Part shown: positions 47,102 through 57,360 of the stretch, in pieces | How the letters are laid out: each line of letters begins with the position of its first letter | Position numbering within the stretch: position 1 is the stretch's first letter | From: Nocardioides thalensis | Lineage (GTDB): Bacteria > Actinomycetota > Actinomycetes > Propionibacteriales > Nocardioidaceae | Reading direction: 5' to 3' | Assembly: GCF_013410655.1 (NCBI RefSeq) | Contig: NZ_JACCFP010000001.1 | Span: 2,255,501 to 2,319,500, forward strand | DNA length: 64,000 nt | Translations under genes and position numbers: made by a program | Notes under the pieces: generated by a model | The model's database searches: none | What the model saw: the letters and a program-made list of their open reading frames with translations, nothing else | Told to the model about the DNA's origin: nothing

Positions 47102-47892
47102 TGACCACCGAGACCGACGAGACCCGCCTCAGCGAGGCGCTCCACACCCAGGTCCGCGACGAGCGACCCGACGCCGAGCGGATCATCCAGGTGGCCACGG
47201 CAGCGAACGTACGGCGGCTCCGCCGCAACCGGATCGGCGGCACCCTGGCCGCCGCGGCCTGCGTGGGCGCCGTCGCCGTCGGGGTGCCCTGGGTCGCCGA
47301 CCGGGCCGAGCCGGCGCAGGAGGACACCAGCCATGCCGATTCGCCCGGCACCGGCGGCCCCGCCCAGCCGACCCGCGCCGAGCAGGCCGCCGAGGTCGAG
47401 CAGCTGCTGCAGCGCGTGGGCGTGCGGTCGCCGTACAGCATCAAGCCGGACAGGCGGGTCGTGACGATCACGGCCGACACGGTGAGCACCGACCAGCGGC
47501 GGCAGATCTCCGCGGGGCTGCCGGCGGGCTGGTCGGTGTCCTACGTGGAGCCCGGCACGCCCGAGGGCGGACAGGTGCCGGTGGAGCTGGTGCTCGACGG
47601 GTGGTCGTGCGACGAGTTCCCGGTCGACGATAAGTCCTGGTGCACCGGTCCGGCCGGCGCGGGCGTGTCGGTCAACTGGCGCGCGGCCGGCGAGCGCGAC
47701 TCGTTCCTCGGCAAGTCCGGCGAGCACACCGCGACGCTGCCGATGCTCGGTAGCGACGGGATCGTCCTGACCGAGGGCGACATGGTCACCGTCGTCGGTC
47801 CGGCGCAGGGCGACTGGTTCGTGACCCTGCACCCGGCCGTCGGCGCCGACATCGACCTCGCCGCGCTGGCTGCGGCACTGGCCTGGAAGTGA
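47101..47892 (+). CDS. Single-pass membrane protein, possible anti-sigma partner
   Basis: 263 aa. A ~40-residue charged N-terminus (SEALHTQVRDERPDAERIIQV), one membrane helix (GGTLAAAACVGAVAVGVPWV, ~46-66), and a ~195-aa extracellular domain with two cysteines (GWSCDEF, SWCTGPA). Translational coupling to the ECF sigma gene suggests it restrains that factor, but no ZAS zinc motif is seen. The fold of the outer domain is not recognised. Confidence 0.75.
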   Translation: MTTETDETRLSEALHTQVRDERPDAERIIQVATAANVRRLRRNRIGGTLAAAACVGAVAVGVPWVADRAEPAQEDTSHADSPGTGGPAQPTRAEQAAEVEQLLQRVGVRSPYSIKPDRRVVTITADTVSTDQRRQISAGLPAGWSVSYVEPGTPEGGQVPVELVLDGWSCDEFPVDDKSWCTGPAGAGVSVNWRAAGERDSFLGKSGEHTATLPMLGSDGIVLTEGDMVTVVGPAQGDWFVTLHPAVGADIDLAALAAALAWK

Positions 47893-47895
47893 CCC

Positions 47896-49287
47896 TCAGC
47901 CCTTCCTGAGGAGGGCCATGAACATCGCGTCGGTGCCGTGCCGGTGCGGCCACAGCTGGGCCGTGCCGGCCACGGGCCCGTCGATGTCGGGCACCCCGGT
48001 CAGCAGCGGCCGCACGTCGTCGAGGGCCACGTCCTTGCGGGTGCCGAGGACCGCCTGGAGCACGTCGGCGGTCTCGGCCCGCACGGGCGAGCAGGTCGCG
48101 TAGAGCACCGCCCCGCGCGGCCGGACCAGGTCGAGCGCGCTGTCGAGGAGCTTGCGCTGGAGCAGCACGAGCGGCATCAGGTCGTCGGGCGTACGGCGCC
48201 AGCGGGCCTCCGGGCGCCGCCGCAGGGCGCCGAGACCCGTGCACGGGGCGTCGACGAGCACCCGGTCGACGCTGCCCGCCGGGAGCGGCGGCCGCGTGCC
48301 GTCGGCGGCGACCACGCCGTAGGTCCGGTCGCCGAGGGCCTCCAGGGCGCGGCCGACCAGGCGGGCGCGGTGCAGGTGCGGCTCGGTGGCGACCAGCCGG
48401 GCGCCGCGCTGCGCGGCGAGAGCTGCGAGCAGCGCCGCCTTTCCGCCGGGGCCGGCACAGAGGTCGAGCCAGAGCTCGTCGCGCCCCTCGACCGCGGCGC
48501 TCGCGAGGGCGTGGGCGACCAGCTGGCTGCCCTCGTCCTGCACGCCCGCACGCCCCTCGGCCACGGCCGGCACGCCGGCCGGGTCGCCGCCTTCGAGCAC
48601 GACGCCGTACGGCGAGTAGGGGGTCGGCGTGCCGGGCAGCTCGGCGCGGTCGACCAGGCCGGGCCGCGCGACGAGAGTGACCCGTGGCGGCAGGTTGTCG
48701 GCGGCGAGCAGCGTGTCGAGGTCCTCGTCGGGAGCCGCCTGCTCGAGCTGGTCGACGACCCAGCGCGGGTGGCTGTGCCGGACGGCGAGCGCCTCGCGGC
48801 GGGCAGGTCCGGGCTCCCCGGGGTCGGGCGCGACGCGGTCGAGCCACCCGTCGAGGTCGTGGGCCGCGACCTTGCGCAGCACCGCGTTGGCGAAGCCGGC
48901 GGCGCCCTGGCCGTTGCGCGACCGGACCAGGTCGACCGTCGTGCTGATCGCGGCGTGGGCCGGGACCCGCATCGACAGCAGCTGGTGGCAGCCGAGCCGC
49001 AGCGCGTCGAGCACCGCGACCTGCACCTTGCGCAGCGGCCGGTCGATGCAGACGGTGAGGATCGCGTCGTAGGTGCCCATCCGGCGGATCGTCCCGGCCG
49101 CGAGCTCGGTCACGAAGCCGGCGTCGCGCGGGCCGAGCCCGTGCTGGGCGATCGCGGCCGGCAGCGCCAGGTTGGTGTAGGCGTCGTCGACGCGGACCGC
49201 GCGCAGCACCTCGAGCGCGGCCTGACGCGGCCGGTCCACCCGAGAGCCCGCGCCCGGTTGCCGGCGCCGATCCCCCGGCCTCGTCAT
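47896..49287 (-). CDS. rsmB: 16S rRNA m5C967 methyltransferase RsmB
   Basis: 463 aa. The N-terminal NusB-like RNA-binding domain (~15-150) begins [23 protein letters not shown]. The SAM-dependent Rossmann core has [21 protein letters not shown], and the two catalytic Cys lie in [20 protein letters not shown] and [12 protein letters not shown]. The ATG overlaps the fmt stop by 4 bp. It is the last gene of the priA/def-fmt-rsmB group. Confidence 0.95.
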   Translation of the reverse strand: MTRPGDRRRQPGAGSRVDRPRQAALEVLRAVRVDDAYTNLALPAAIAQHGLGPRDAGFVTELAAGTIRRMGTYDAILTVCIDRPLRKVQVAVLDALRLGCHQLLSMRVPAHAAISTTVDLVRSRNGQGAAGFANAVLRKVAAHDLDGWLDRVAPDPGEPGPARREALAVRHSHPRWVVDQLEQAAPDEDLDTLLAADNLPPRVTLVARPGLVDRAELPGTPTPYSPYGVVLEGGDPAGVPAVAEGRAGVQDEGSQLVAHALASAAVEGRDELWLDLCAGPGGKAALLAALAAQRGARLVATEPHLHRARLVGRALEALGDRTYGVVAADGTRPPLPAGSVDRVLVDAPCTGLGALRRRPEARWRRTPDDLMPLVLLQRKLLDSALDLVRPRGAVLYATCSPVRAETADVLQAVLGTRKDVALDDVRPLLTGVPDIDGPVAGTAQLWPHRHGTDAMFMALLRKG

Positions 49288-50207
49288 TCGAACCGTGCGC
49301 CCTCGGGCAGCCGGACGCCGCGCGACCAGTCGGCCGCGGCCATCTGCTTCTTGCCGAACGCCTTCACCTCGCCGAGCCGCACCGGCGTGGTGGCGGTGCC
49401 CACGAGGACCTCGTTCTTCCCGACGGCCAGCTCGCCCGGCGCGAGCCGATCGCCGTCGACGAGCTCGACCCGGCCGAGCTTCACTCGCTCGCCGTCGAGG
49501 GTCGTCCAGGCACCGGGGCCGGGGCTGCAGGCGCGGATCCGGCGGTCGACGGCCAGCGCCGGCTCCTTCCAGTCGACCCGCGCGTCGTCGACGGTGATCT
49601 TGGGCGCGAGGCTCACCCCGTCGGCGGGCTGCTCCCGTGCCTCGAGCGAGCCGTCGTCGATGCCGTCGAGGGTGGCGACCAGCAGGCCGGCGCCACCTTC
49701 GGCGAGCCGCCCGAGCAGGTCGCCCGCGGTGTCGGTGGCGCGGATCTGCTCGGTCATGACGCCGAACGTCGGGCCCGCGTCGAGCTCCTTGACGATGCGG
49801 AACGTCGTCGCGCCGGTCACCTCGTCGCCCGCCCAGATCGCGTGCTGGACGGGAGCGGCGCCGCGCCAGGCGGGCAGCACGGAGAAGTGCAGGTTCACCC
49901 AGCCGTGCCGCGGGATGTCGAGGGCGCTCTGCGGGATGAGTGCGCCGTACGCCACCACGGGGCAGCAGTCCGGCTCCAGCGCTGCGAGGTCGGCCTGGAA
50001 GTCCGGCTCGCGCGGGTGCACGGGCTTCAGCACGGGCACACCGAGCTCCTCGGCGCGTACGGCGACCGGGCTCGGCGTGAGCTTGCGGCCACGGCCCGAC
50101 GGCGCGTCGGGACGCGTGACGACGCCGACGAGCTCGTGACCGGACGCGGCGATCGCCTCGAGGGCCGGCACCGCCACCTCGGGCGTGCCGGCGAACACCA
50201 CCCTCAT
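49284..50207 (-). CDS. fmt: Methionyl-tRNA formyltransferase
   Basis: 307 aa. It formylates initiator Met-t[22 protein letters not shown] begins the catalytic domain. [21 protein letters not shown] and [15 protein letters not shown] follow, then a C-terminal OB-like tRNA-binding domain. ATGA overlap with def on the 5' side and with rsmB on the 3' side. It pairs functionally with Def, which removes the formyl group. Confidence 0.97.
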   Translation of the reverse strand: MRVVFAGTPEVAVPALEAIAASGHELVGVVTRPDAPSGRGRKLTPSPVAVRAEELGVPVLKPVHPREPDFQADLAALEPDCCPVVAYGALIPQSALDIPRHGWVNLHFSVLPAWRGAAPVQHAIWAGDEVTGATTFRIVKELDAGPTFGVMTEQIRATDTAGDLLGRLAEGGAGLLVATLDGIDDGSLEAREQPADGVSLAPKITVDDARVDWKEPALAVDRRIRACSPGPGAWTTLDGERVKLGRVELVDGDRLAPGELAVGKNEVLVGTATTPVRLGEVKAFGKKQMAAADWSRGVRLPEGARFE

Positions 50208-50749
50208 CGGCCGAACCCGCCGGTCGCGTGCGGGGAGATCTTGACCGTCGGCCGCTCGAGGCCGAACCACTCGGACTCGCGGATCTCCTTCATCGCGGCC
50301 TTGCGCGCGTCGGAGTCGAGCCGGTCGATGAAGAGGATCCCGTCGAGGTGGTCGGTCTCGTGCTGGATCGCCCGCGCCAGCAGCTCCGAGCCCTCGATCG
50401 TCACCGGGTCGCCGTGCATGTTGAAGCCGTGCGCGACCACGGAGAGGGCGCGCTTGCAGTCGTAGGTGAGCTCGGGCAACGACAGGCAGCCCTCCGGACC
50501 GTCCTGGAGCTCCGCGGAGAGGTCGAGGCGCGGGTTGATCAGGTGGCCCACCTCGCCGTCGACGTACCACGTGAACACGCGCAGCCCGACGCCGATCTGC
50601 GGCGCCGCCAGGCCCGCCCCCGGTGCGTCGAGCATGGTGTCGGTGAGGTCACCGACGAGCTGGCGCACCTCGGCGTCGAAGTCGACGACCTCGATCGCGG
50701 GCTTGCGCAGGATCGGGTCGCCGAAGAGCCGGATAGGACGGATAGCCAC
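50204..50749 (-). CDS. def: Peptide deformylase
   Basis: 181 aa. The three deformylase motifs are intact: [20 protein letters not shown] with the metal Cys, and [11 protein letters not shown] with two metal His. It removes formyl from new proteins. The GTG start is 6 nt after a TAGACT -10 box, so a leaderless transcript separate from priA is likely. Confidence 0.96.
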   Translation of the reverse strand: MAIRPIRLFGDPILRKPAIEVVDFDAEVRQLVGDLTDTMLDAPGAGLAAPQIGVGLRVFTWYVDGEVGHLINPRLDLSAELQDGPEGCLSLPELTYDCKRALSVVAHGFNMHGDPVTIEGSELLARAIQHETDHLDGILFIDRLDSDARKAAMKEIRESEWFGLERPTVKISPHATGGFGR

Positions 50750-50761
50750 GCCTCGAGTCTA
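50750..50761 (-). promoter_or_regulatory. -10 box of a probable leaderless def promoter
   Basis: On the minus strand TAGACT (complement at 50756-50761) is followed by 6 nt and the GTG start. It lies in the 20 bp between priA and def. Confidence 0.5.
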
Positions 50762-50769
50762 GAGAGCGC

Positions 50770-52815
50770 CTAGATCTCGAGCGGATCGACCTGCACCCTC
50801 ACGGCGTCGAGCTTGCGCGCCGACCTGAGGCGTTGCATCTCGGACAACGCAGTCGTGAGCTCGCCCCCCAGAGCGACGGGAACGCGCACCACCACGCGCT
50901 CCTCGGCATCCTGCTCTCCGGCGCGAGTCGGGAAAGGCCCCAGGACCTCGGCTCCGTCGGGGAGGTCGAGCAGCGTCAGGGCGTCGTCGACGGCGCCCGG
51001 CTCCCCGCTGATCGTGGCCAGGCGCGCGACGGGCGGGAGGTGGGCGGCGCGGCGCTCCTCGGCCTCGCGGCCCGCGAACCCGCCGGGGTCCCAGCGGACC
51101 AGCGCCTGGAGGGCGGGGGTGGCCGGGTCGCCGACGGCGAGGGCGCGGCCGCCGGGACGCACCAGCCCGACCGCGTTGCACCAGCGGCGCACGGCCTCCT
51201 CGGCCACCCGCATGCTGTCGCGGGCGAGCACCAGCCAGGTGTCGAGCAGCACCACGACGGCGTAGCCGCCCTCCGCGACCGGCTCCGCACCGGGCGTGGC
51301 CACCACGATGCGCGGCTCGCCGCCGACGCGCTCGCGCACGTGCTCGCCGGCCGAGGAGACCACGGGGACCTTCGGGAAGGTGCGGCCGAGCTCGTCGGAG
51401 GTGCGGGCATCGCCCACGACCGGGGCGCGCAGGCCGCGGGCCCCGCACTCCGGGCAGGCCCAGTCGGGCGCCGGCGTGGCGCACCAGCGGCAGCGGGGCG
51501 GCGAGGTCGGGTCGTCGATCTGGAGCGGACCCGTGCACGCGTCGCACCGGGCCGGGGTGCGGCACCGCTCGCACGCGAGCCGGAGCGCATAGCCGGCGCG
51601 CGGCGTCTGCACGAGCACCGGGCCCCGCTCGATGCCCCACCGGATCGCCTCGAACGCCTGGCGCGGCAGCCGCGCCGCGGCGGCCATCGGGTCGCGCCGC
51701 AGCTCGGCCTCGCTCGCGCCGGTCACCGCCACCAGCACCCGCTCACGGACGGCCTCGCGCGGCAGCGCGATCTCGCGGGCCCAGCCCGACCGCAGCAGCT
51801 GGTCGGCCTCGACGCTGCGCCCGAAGCCGCCGACGAGGGCGGCGGCCCCCTCGGTCTCGGCGCGCAGGAGCAGCACGTCGCGGGTGTGCGGGTACGGCGC
51901 CCGCGGCTCGGCGTGGAGGTCGTCGCCGTCGTCCCACACCACGACGAGACCGAGGTCGGTGACCGGGGCGAACGCCGCGGACCTGGTGCCGACGACGACG
52001 CGCCGCTTGCCCCGGGCGACCGCGAGGAAGTCGCGATAGCGGGCCGCCGGGCCGACGGCCGCCCCGAGCACGACGTGATGCCCCTCGCCGAGGACCTCGG
52101 TGAGGGCGGCGTCGACCCGGGCCACGTCCTTGTGGTCGGGAACGCACAGGATGCTCCCCCGGCCGGCGTCCAGCGCGGCTCCGGCGAGCGCGGCCAGCAG
52201 GCGCGGCCAGTCCTCCCCCGGGCCGGCGGCCCACACGGCCTTCGGCGCGCCACCGGCGCGGACGTGGTGGAGGAACGGAGCGGCCGCCGGGTAGGCCGCC
52301 CACTCCTGGTCGGCGTCGGCTCGGAGGTCGAGCGGCGGTGCGTCGGCAGAGGGCTGCTGCTCGGTGGTCGCGTGCCGCGGCGGCACCGCGAGGCGACGTA
52401 CGTCTGCCGAGACGCCGGCGGTGCGCTCGGCCACGCGGCGGCAGAGGTCGGCCACCGCCGGGCTCAGCACCGGCTCGGCGCTCACCACCCGCCGCAGCGG
52501 GCTCAACGAGCCGCCGTGCTCGCTCGCTGCCGTCCGCTCGACGACGAACCCGTCGACGTCCTGGCCGGCGAAGCGCACCTTCACCCGCACCCCGGCACGC
52601 ACGTCGTCGGCCATCGCCGCGGGCACCGCGTAGTCGAACGACCGGTCGAGGTGGGCCAGCGGCACGTCGAGCACCACCCGGGCGACGGGGTCGACCTCCG
52701 CGAGCTCGACCTGTGAGGACTTCGCCGCCTTGCGCGCCCGCGCCGCGCCCTTGCGCGCCTCCGCGTGCGCGAGACCCGGCAGGGTCACGTCGCTCTCGGC
52801 GGGGTCGGCAGGCAT
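50770..52815 (-). CDS. priA: Primosomal protein N' (PriA), helicase motifs degenerate
   Basis: 681 aa. The N-terminal 3'-DNA-binding domain (VARVVLDVPLAHLDRSFDYAVP) is clear, and the zinc-type Cys clusters CERCRTPARCDACTG, CRWCATP and WACPECG are kept. The Walker A position instead reads AAGPGEDWPRLLAAL and the DEEH box reads VVWDDGDD. It therefore probably lacks ATPase/helicase activity, as is known for actinobacterial PriA. I chose ATG 52815; the frame is open further upstream but the sequence is poor. Function is inferred in replication restart. Confidence 0.93.
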   Translation of the reverse strand: MPADPAESDVTLPGLAHAEARKGAARARKAAKSSQVELAEVDPVARVVLDVPLAHLDRSFDYAVPAAMADDVRAGVRVKVRFAGQDVDGFVVERTAASEHGGSLSPLRRVVSAEPVLSPAVADLCRRVAERTAGVSADVRRLAVPPRHATTEQQPSADAPPLDLRADADQEWAAYPAAAPFLHHVRAGGAPKAVWAAGPGEDWPRLLAALAGAALDAGRGSILCVPDHKDVARVDAALTEVLGEGHHVVLGAAVGPAARYRDFLAVARGKRRVVVGTRSAAFAPVTDLGLVVVWDDGDDLHAEPRAPYPHTRDVLLLRAETEGAAALVGGFGRSVEADQLLRSGWAREIALPREAVRERVLVAVTGASEAELRRDPMAAAARLPRQAFEAIRWGIERGPVLVQTPRAGYALRLACERCRTPARCDACTGPLQIDDPTSPPRCRWCATPAPDWACPECGARGLRAPVVGDARTSDELGRTFPKVPVVSSAGEHVRERVGGEPRIVVATPGAEPVAEGGYAVVVLLDTWLVLARDSMRVAEEAVRRWCNAVGLVRPGGRALAVGDPATPALQALVRWDPGGFAGREAEERRAAHLPPVARLATISGEPGAVDDALTLLDLPDGAEVLGPFPTRAGEQDAEERVVVRVPVALGGELTTALSEMQRLRSARKLDAVRVQVDPLEI

Positions 52816-52932
52816 GGGTGCGGTTCTACCAGTGCGGGCTGACGGAATGGCGGGCGGGACGGGCGGGCTGTGGAGGACAAAACGTCCTGCGGCCCGCGAG
52901 CCGGAGCTCACGGGCCGCAGGACGGATGCGGG

Positions 52933-54132
52933 TCAGATCCCGGCAGCGGCCTTCAGCGCGTCCGCGCGGTCGGTCTTCTCCCAGGTGAACTCGGGCAGCT
53001 CGCGACCGAAGTGGCCGTAGGCGGCCGTCTTGGCGTAGATCGGGCGGAGCAGGTCGAGGTCGCGCAGGATGGCGGCCGGGCGCAGGTCGAAGACCTCGAG
53101 CACGGCCTCCTGGATCTTCTCGTCCGGGACGACGCCGGTGCCGAAGGTCTCGATGAAGACGCCCACGGGGGCGGCCTTGCCGATGGCGTAGGCGACCTGC
53201 GCCTCGCAGCGGCGGGCGAGGCCGGCGGCGACGACGTTCTTCGCGACCCAGCGCATGGCGTAGGCGGCGGAGCGGTCGACCTTCGACGGGTCCTTGCCCG
53301 AGAAGGCGCCACCGCCGTGGCGGGCCATGCCGCCGTAGGTGTCGACGATGATCTTGCGGCCGGTGAGGCCGGCGTCACCCATAGGGCCGCCGACCACGAA
53401 GCGCCCGGTCGGGTTGATGTAGAGCTTGTAGCCCTCCGACGGCACGGACTCCTTGAACTGGTCGAGCACGGGCTCGATCACGTTGACCTGGATGTCCTTG
53501 GCGAGCTGGTCCTGCGAGACCTCCTCGGCGTGCTGCGTCGAGAGCACCACGGCGTCTACGCGCACCGCGCGGTTCTCGTCGTCGTACTCGATGGTGACCT
53601 GGGTCTTGCCGTCGGGACGCAGGTAGGGCAGCGTGCCGTCCTTGCGCACCGCGGTGAGTCGCTCGGCGAGGGTCTGCGCGATCTTGATCGGGAGCGGGAA
53701 CAGCTCCGGGGTGTCGTCGCAGGCGTAGCCGAACATCAGGCCCTGGTCGCCCGCGCCCTGGCGGTCGAGCTCGTCGCCGGAGCCGTCGACGCGCTCCTCG
53801 AAGGCGTCGTCGACGCCCTGGGCGATGTCGGCCGACTGGGCGCCGATCGCGACCTGCACGCCGCAGGAGTTGCCGTCGAAGCCCTTCTCGGACGAGTCGT
53901 AGCCGATCTCCAGCACCTTCTGGCGCACGAGCTGGGCCACCGGCGCGTAAGCGGAGGTGGTCACCTCGCCAGCGACGACCACGAGGCCGGTGGTGAGCAG
54001 CGTCTCCACCGCCACGCGGCTGGTGGGGTCGTGCTCGAGGAGGTAGTCGAGGACGGTGTCGCTGATCTGGTCAGCGATCTTGTCCGGGTGTCCCTCGGTC
54101 ACCGACTCGGAGGTGAAGAGGCGTCCGGTCAC
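52933..54132 (-). CDS. metK: S-adenosylmethionine synthase
   Basis: 399 aa. It makes SAM from ATP and methionine. [37 protein letters not shown] and [20 protein letters not shown] are the family signatures. GTG start with AGGAG 9 nt upstream. The 133 bp between coaBC and metK holds a CCGGCCGCAGCCGG hairpin but no SAM riboswitch I can recognise. Confidence 0.97.
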   Translation of the reverse strand: MTGRLFTSESVTEGHPDKIADQISDTVLDYLLEHDPTSRVAVETLLTTGLVVVAGEVTTSAYAPVAQLVRQKVLEIGYDSSEKGFDGNSCGVQVAIGAQSADIAQGVDDAFEERVDGSGDELDRQGAGDQGLMFGYACDDTPELFPLPIKIAQTLAERLTAVRKDGTLPYLRPDGKTQVTIEYDDENRAVRVDAVVLSTQHAEEVSQDQLAKDIQVNVIEPVLDQFKESVPSEGYKLYINPTGRFVVGGPMGDAGLTGRKIIVDTYGGMARHGGGAFSGKDPSKVDRSAAYAMRWVAKNVVAAGLARRCEAQVAYAIGKAAPVGVFIETFGTGVVPDEKIQEAVLEVFDLRPAAILRDLDLLRPIYAKTAAYGHFGRELPEFTWEKTDRADALKAAAGI

Positions 54133-54265
54133 GGGTAGCTCCTGCCATGGGGTGTACGTAGTTGCGAGGGCACGACGGTGTGCCCGGGTGCCTGGCCGGC
54201 TGCGGCCGGTTGTACCAACGATAAGGGGGCCCTTGGGTGACGCGTGGGCGTCTCACCCATCCGGC

Positions 54266-55486
54266 TCAGCCCATCCGGGCGACGACCTGGTCCCAGATGA
54301 CGTGGGCGACGGCCGACTTGCTGCCCCGGGGTACGTCGACGGAGGCGCCGTCGGCGGCCAGGATCACCGCCTGGTTGTCCTCCGCGCCGAACACCGCTCC
54401 CCCGCTCACGTCGTTGACGACCAGCAGGTCACAGCCCTTGCGGGCCAGCTTGGCGCGGGCCAGCTCGAGCACCGACCCGGTGTCGTCGCCGGTCTCGGCC
54501 GCGAAGCCGACGATGACCGCCTCCGGCCGCGGCCGGTGGGTCGACAGCTCGTGGAGGATGTCGGGATTCTGTTGCAGGGTGATCGACGGCGCCGATCCGT
54601 CGGCGCTCTTCTTGATCTTGGTGGCCGACTCGTTGACGGGTCGGAAGTCGGCCGGTGCGGCGGCCATCACGACGGCGTCGGCGGCCACGGCGGCGGCCAG
54701 CACGGCGTCGCGCAGCTCGGCGGTGGTCTCGACCTTCACGACCTTGACGCCGGCGGGGTCGGGCAGCGCCGAGTTGGCGGCCACCAGCGTCACCTCGGCG
54801 CCGCGGGCGGCAGCTGCCCGGGCGAGGGCGTAGCCCTGGAGGCCCGAGGAGCGGTTGCCCAGGAACCGCACGGGATCGAGCCGCTCGCGCGTGCCCCCGG
54901 CGGACACGACAACGTGCCGGCCGGCGAGGTCGCCGGACAGGGTCGCACCGGTCTCGGTGCGGCTGAGTACGTCGCGGCAGTACTCGAAGATCTCGGCCGG
55001 CTCCGGCAGGCGGCCCTTGCCCGTGTCGGCGCCGGTGAGCCGGCCCTCGGCGGGCTCGATCACGAGCACACCGCGCGACCGCAGCGTCTCGACGTTGGCG
55101 GCGGTGGCCGGGTGCTCCCACATCTCGGTGTGCATCGCGGGGGCGAGCACCACCGGGCAGCGCGCGGTGAGCAGGGTGTTGGTGAGCAGGTCGTCGGCGA
55201 GCCCGTGGGCGGCCTTCGCGAGGAGGTCGGCCGTCGCCGGCGCGACCACGACGAGGTCGGCGTTCTGGCCGAGGCGCACGTGCGGCACCTCGTGGACGCC
55301 GGTCCACACGTCGGTGGCGACCGGCTTGCCCGACAGGGCCGCCCAGGTGGGCGCGCCGACGAACTCCAGCGCGGCGGCGGTCGGGACGACGGTCACGTCG
55401 TGGCCGGACTCGGTGAACCGGCGCAGCAGCTCGCACGCCTTGTAGGCCGCGATGCCGCCCGAGACACCGAGCACGACCCGGGTCAA
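54266..55486 (-). CDS. coaBC: Bifunctional phosphopantothenoylcysteine decarboxylase / synthetase CoaBC
   Basis: 406 aa. The N-terminal FMN-dependent CoaC domain (~1-185) has VLGVSGGIAAYKACELLRRF and PAMHTEMWEHPAT. The CoaB synthetase (~190-400) has VVSAGGTRERLDPVRFLGNRSSG and MAAAPADFRP. Coenzyme A synthesis. The start is an apparent TTG; a GTG 12 nt downstream is another option. It starts 7 bp after the rpoZ stop. Confidence 0.95.
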   Translation of the reverse strand: MTRVVLGVSGGIAAYKACELLRRFTESGHDVTVVPTAAALEFVGAPTWAALSGKPVATDVWTGVHEVPHVRLGQNADLVVVAPATADLLAKAAHGLADDLLTNTLLTARCPVVLAPAMHTEMWEHPATAANVETLRSRGVLVIEPAEGRLTGADTGKGRLPEPAEIFEYCRDVLSRTETGATLSGDLAGRHVVVSAGGTRERLDPVRFLGNRSSGLQGYALARAAAARGAEVTLVAANSALPDPAGVKVVKVETTAELRDAVLAAAVAADAVVMAAAPADFRPVNESATKIKKSADGSAPSITLQQNPDILHELSTHRPRPEAVIVGFAAETGDDTGSVLELARAKLARKGCDLLVVNDVSGGAVFGAEDNQAVILAADGASVDVPRGSKSAVAHVIWDQVVARMG

Positions 55487-55493
55487 GCTCAGC

Positions 55494-55826
55494 TCACTCG
55501 GTCGGCTGCGAGCCGGCCTCGGCAGCGGCGGCAGCGGCGGCTGCCTCCTCCGCGGCGAGCTCGGCGGGGTCGACGTCCTCGACGGTCAGCAGGTCGTCGT
55601 TGATCTCGCGCAGAGCGATCGAGAGCGGCTTCTCCTGCACGTGGGTCTCGACGAGCGGGCCGACGTACTCGAGCAGGCCCTCACCGAGCTGGGAGTAGTA
55701 GGCGTTGATCTGCCGCGCCCGCTTGGCGCTGTAGAGAACGAGCTTGTACTTGCTGTCGGTCTTGGACAGCAGGCCGTCGATCGGCGGGTTGGTCACGCCG
55801 ACGGCGTCGATGTTCGGGGCAGACAC
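55494..55826 (-). CDS. rpoZ: RNA polymerase omega subunit
   Basis: 110 aa. [32 protein letters not shown] and [14 protein letters not shown] match actinobacterial RpoZ, followed by an Ala/Glu-rich tail. I chose GTG 55826 because GAGGG lies 8 nt upstream and homologues begin (M)SAPNI. GTG 55841, which overlaps the gmk stop, is an alternative. Confidence 0.94.
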   Translation of the reverse strand: MSAPNIDAVGVTNPPIDGLLSKTDSKYKLVLYSAKRARQINAYYSQLGEGLLEYVGPLVETHVQEKPLSIALREINDDLLTVEDVDPAELAAEEAAAAAAAAEAGSQPTE

Positions 55827-55837
55827 GCAGGAAACCC

Positions 55838-56431
55838 TCACTGAAGTTCGGTTGGGGAACCCAGCAAGCCTACCAACTCGGTCGCCGCCACACGAACTTC
55901 CGAGTTCACGATCACCCGGTCGAACTCCGCCTCGGCGGCGAGCTCCTCACGCGCGGTGGCGAGCCGGCGCTCCCGCTCCTCCTCCGTCTCGGTGCCCCGG
56001 CCGACGAGGCGCCGTACGAGCTCCTCCCACGAGGGCGGCTTGAGGAACACCAGCAGGGCCTCGGGCATGTTGGCGCGCACCTGGCGCGCGCCCTGGAGGT
56101 CGATCTCGAGCAGGGCGGGCCGCCCGGCGGCCAGCGCCGCGTCGACGGGCCCGCGCGGCGTGCCGTAGCGATGGACGCCGTGGACGACGGCCCACTCGAG
56201 CATCTCCCCCGCCGCGACGAGGCGGTCGAACTCGGCGTCGTCGACGAAGAGGTAGTGCACGCCGTCGACCTCGCCCGGCCGCGGCGGGCGGGTGGTCGCG
56301 GACACGGAGAGCCAGACGTCCGGGTGGTGGTCACGGACGTACGCCGCCACGGTGCCCTTGCCGACTGCCGTCGGGCCCGCGAGGACGACCAGCCGGGACG
56401 GCGCGCTCCCCGCCACCTGCTCGTCAGTCAC
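55838..56431 (-). CDS. gmk: Guanylate kinase
   Basis: 197 aa. The P-loop is [18 protein letters not shown] (~15-32), followed by the GMP-binding [22 protein letters not shown] and [14 protein letters not shown]. It converts GMP to GDP. GTG start overlapping the mIHF gene by 8 bp. Confidence 0.96.
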   Translation of the reverse strand: MTDEQVAGSAPSRLVVLAGPTAVGKGTVAAYVRDHHPDVWLSVSATTRPPRPGEVDGVHYLFVDDAEFDRLVAAGEMLEWAVVHGVHRYGTPRGPVDAALAAGRPALLEIDLQGARQVRANMPEALLVFLKPPSWEELVRRLVGRGTETEEERERRLATAREELAAEAEFDRVIVNSEVRVAATELVGLLGSPTELQ

Positions 56432-56744
56432 CCGGCGCGAACTCGCGCTCGAGCGCGGCGATCTGCTTGGCGCCGAGCCCGCGGACCCGGCGCGACTCGG
56501 CGATGCCGAGGCGCTCCATCAGCTGGCTGGCCCGCACCTTGCCGAGCCCGGGGACGGCCTGGAGGAGGTCGAGCACCTTCATCTTGCCGACGACCTCGTT
56601 CTTCTGACCCTCGGCCAGCACGTCGGCGATCGACGCGCCCGCGTGCTTCAGCCGGTTCTTCACCTCGGCCCGTTCGCGACGGGCGGCGGCGGCCTTCGCG
56701 AGGGCAGCCTGACGCTGTTCGGGAGTCAGTGGGGGCAGAGCCAC
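56424..56744 (-). CDS. mihF: Integration host factor, actinobacterial type (mIHF)
   Basis: 106 aa. [20 protein letters not shown] and the helix-two-turns-helix DNA-binding part [22 protein letters not shown], then [13 protein letters not shown], are typical of mIHF, an actinobacterial nucleoid protein unrelated to proteobacterial IHF. AAAGGA precedes the GTG. The mihF-gmk-rpoZ order is standard in the group. Confidence 0.95.
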   Translation of the reverse strand: MALPPLTPEQRQAALAKAAAARRERAEVKNRLKHAGASIADVLAEGQKNEVVGKMKVLDLLQAVPGLGKVRASQLMERLGIAESRRVRGLGAKQIAALEREFAPGD

Positions 56745-56889
56745 GTGGAACGGTCCTTTGGTTCGATCCCCCCGAGAGGGGCGAGAGCTTCGAGGGGCGC
56801 CGAGCACCCGCCGGTCACACTAGCCATCGGCGTGGCGGCGCGGCAACGCGACCGGGTCCCGGATGCCAGGGACGTGGGCTAGAGCACCG

Positions 56890-57360
56890 TCAGAGCACCA
56901 GCGGGGTGCCGCAGACGTCGCGCGCCTGCTGCTGGACGCCGGCCATCGCGTCCCGCATGACCGGTGAGCCGAGGGCGGTCGCGGCCCGGTCGATCGACTC
57001 GCGCTCGGCACTCGTCACGCCCTCGGGGAGGGCCTTCCGGTCGTACGTCGCCGGGTCCACCCCGGCGTCCTCGAGGACGTCGGCGAGCTCCTGCACGTGG
57101 GCCACCACGGTCGACCACTCGTCGATGAGGTCCTCCGGGGACTGCTCCATCAGCTCGCGGAAGATCGGCAGCGCCAGGATCAGGCCGGCGGAGTCACCGC
57201 CGGCCGCGAGCGCCTCCCCCAGCGGCTCGCGCTGGTCCTCGACCTCGCTGCAGTAGGTCTCGAACGGGTCGTCCTCCTCGTCGAGGAACGTGAGGACCCC
57301 GAGGCCCGCCGCGACGAGCAGCGCGAGGGCCAGGGCACCGGCGACGATCCGCCGGGTCAC
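56890..57360 (-). CDS. Membrane-anchored protein of unknown function
   Basis: 156 aa. An N-terminal membrane anchor (RIVAGALALALLVAAGLGVLTF) without a lipobox Cys is followed by an acidic, mostly helical outer part with two cysteines (ETYCSEV and RDVCGTP). No domain recognised. The GTG start overlaps the pyrF stop by 4 bp, so it is cotranscribed with the pyrimidine genes; small membrane proteins at this spot appear in other actinobacteria. Confidence 0.8.
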   Translation of the reverse strand: MTRRIVAGALALALLVAAGLGVLTFLDEEDDPFETYCSEVEDQREPLGEALAAGGDSAGLILALPIFRELMEQSPEDLIDEWSTVVAHVQELADVLEDAGVDPATYDRKALPEGVTSAERESIDRAATALGSPVMRDAMAGVQQQARDVCGTPLVL

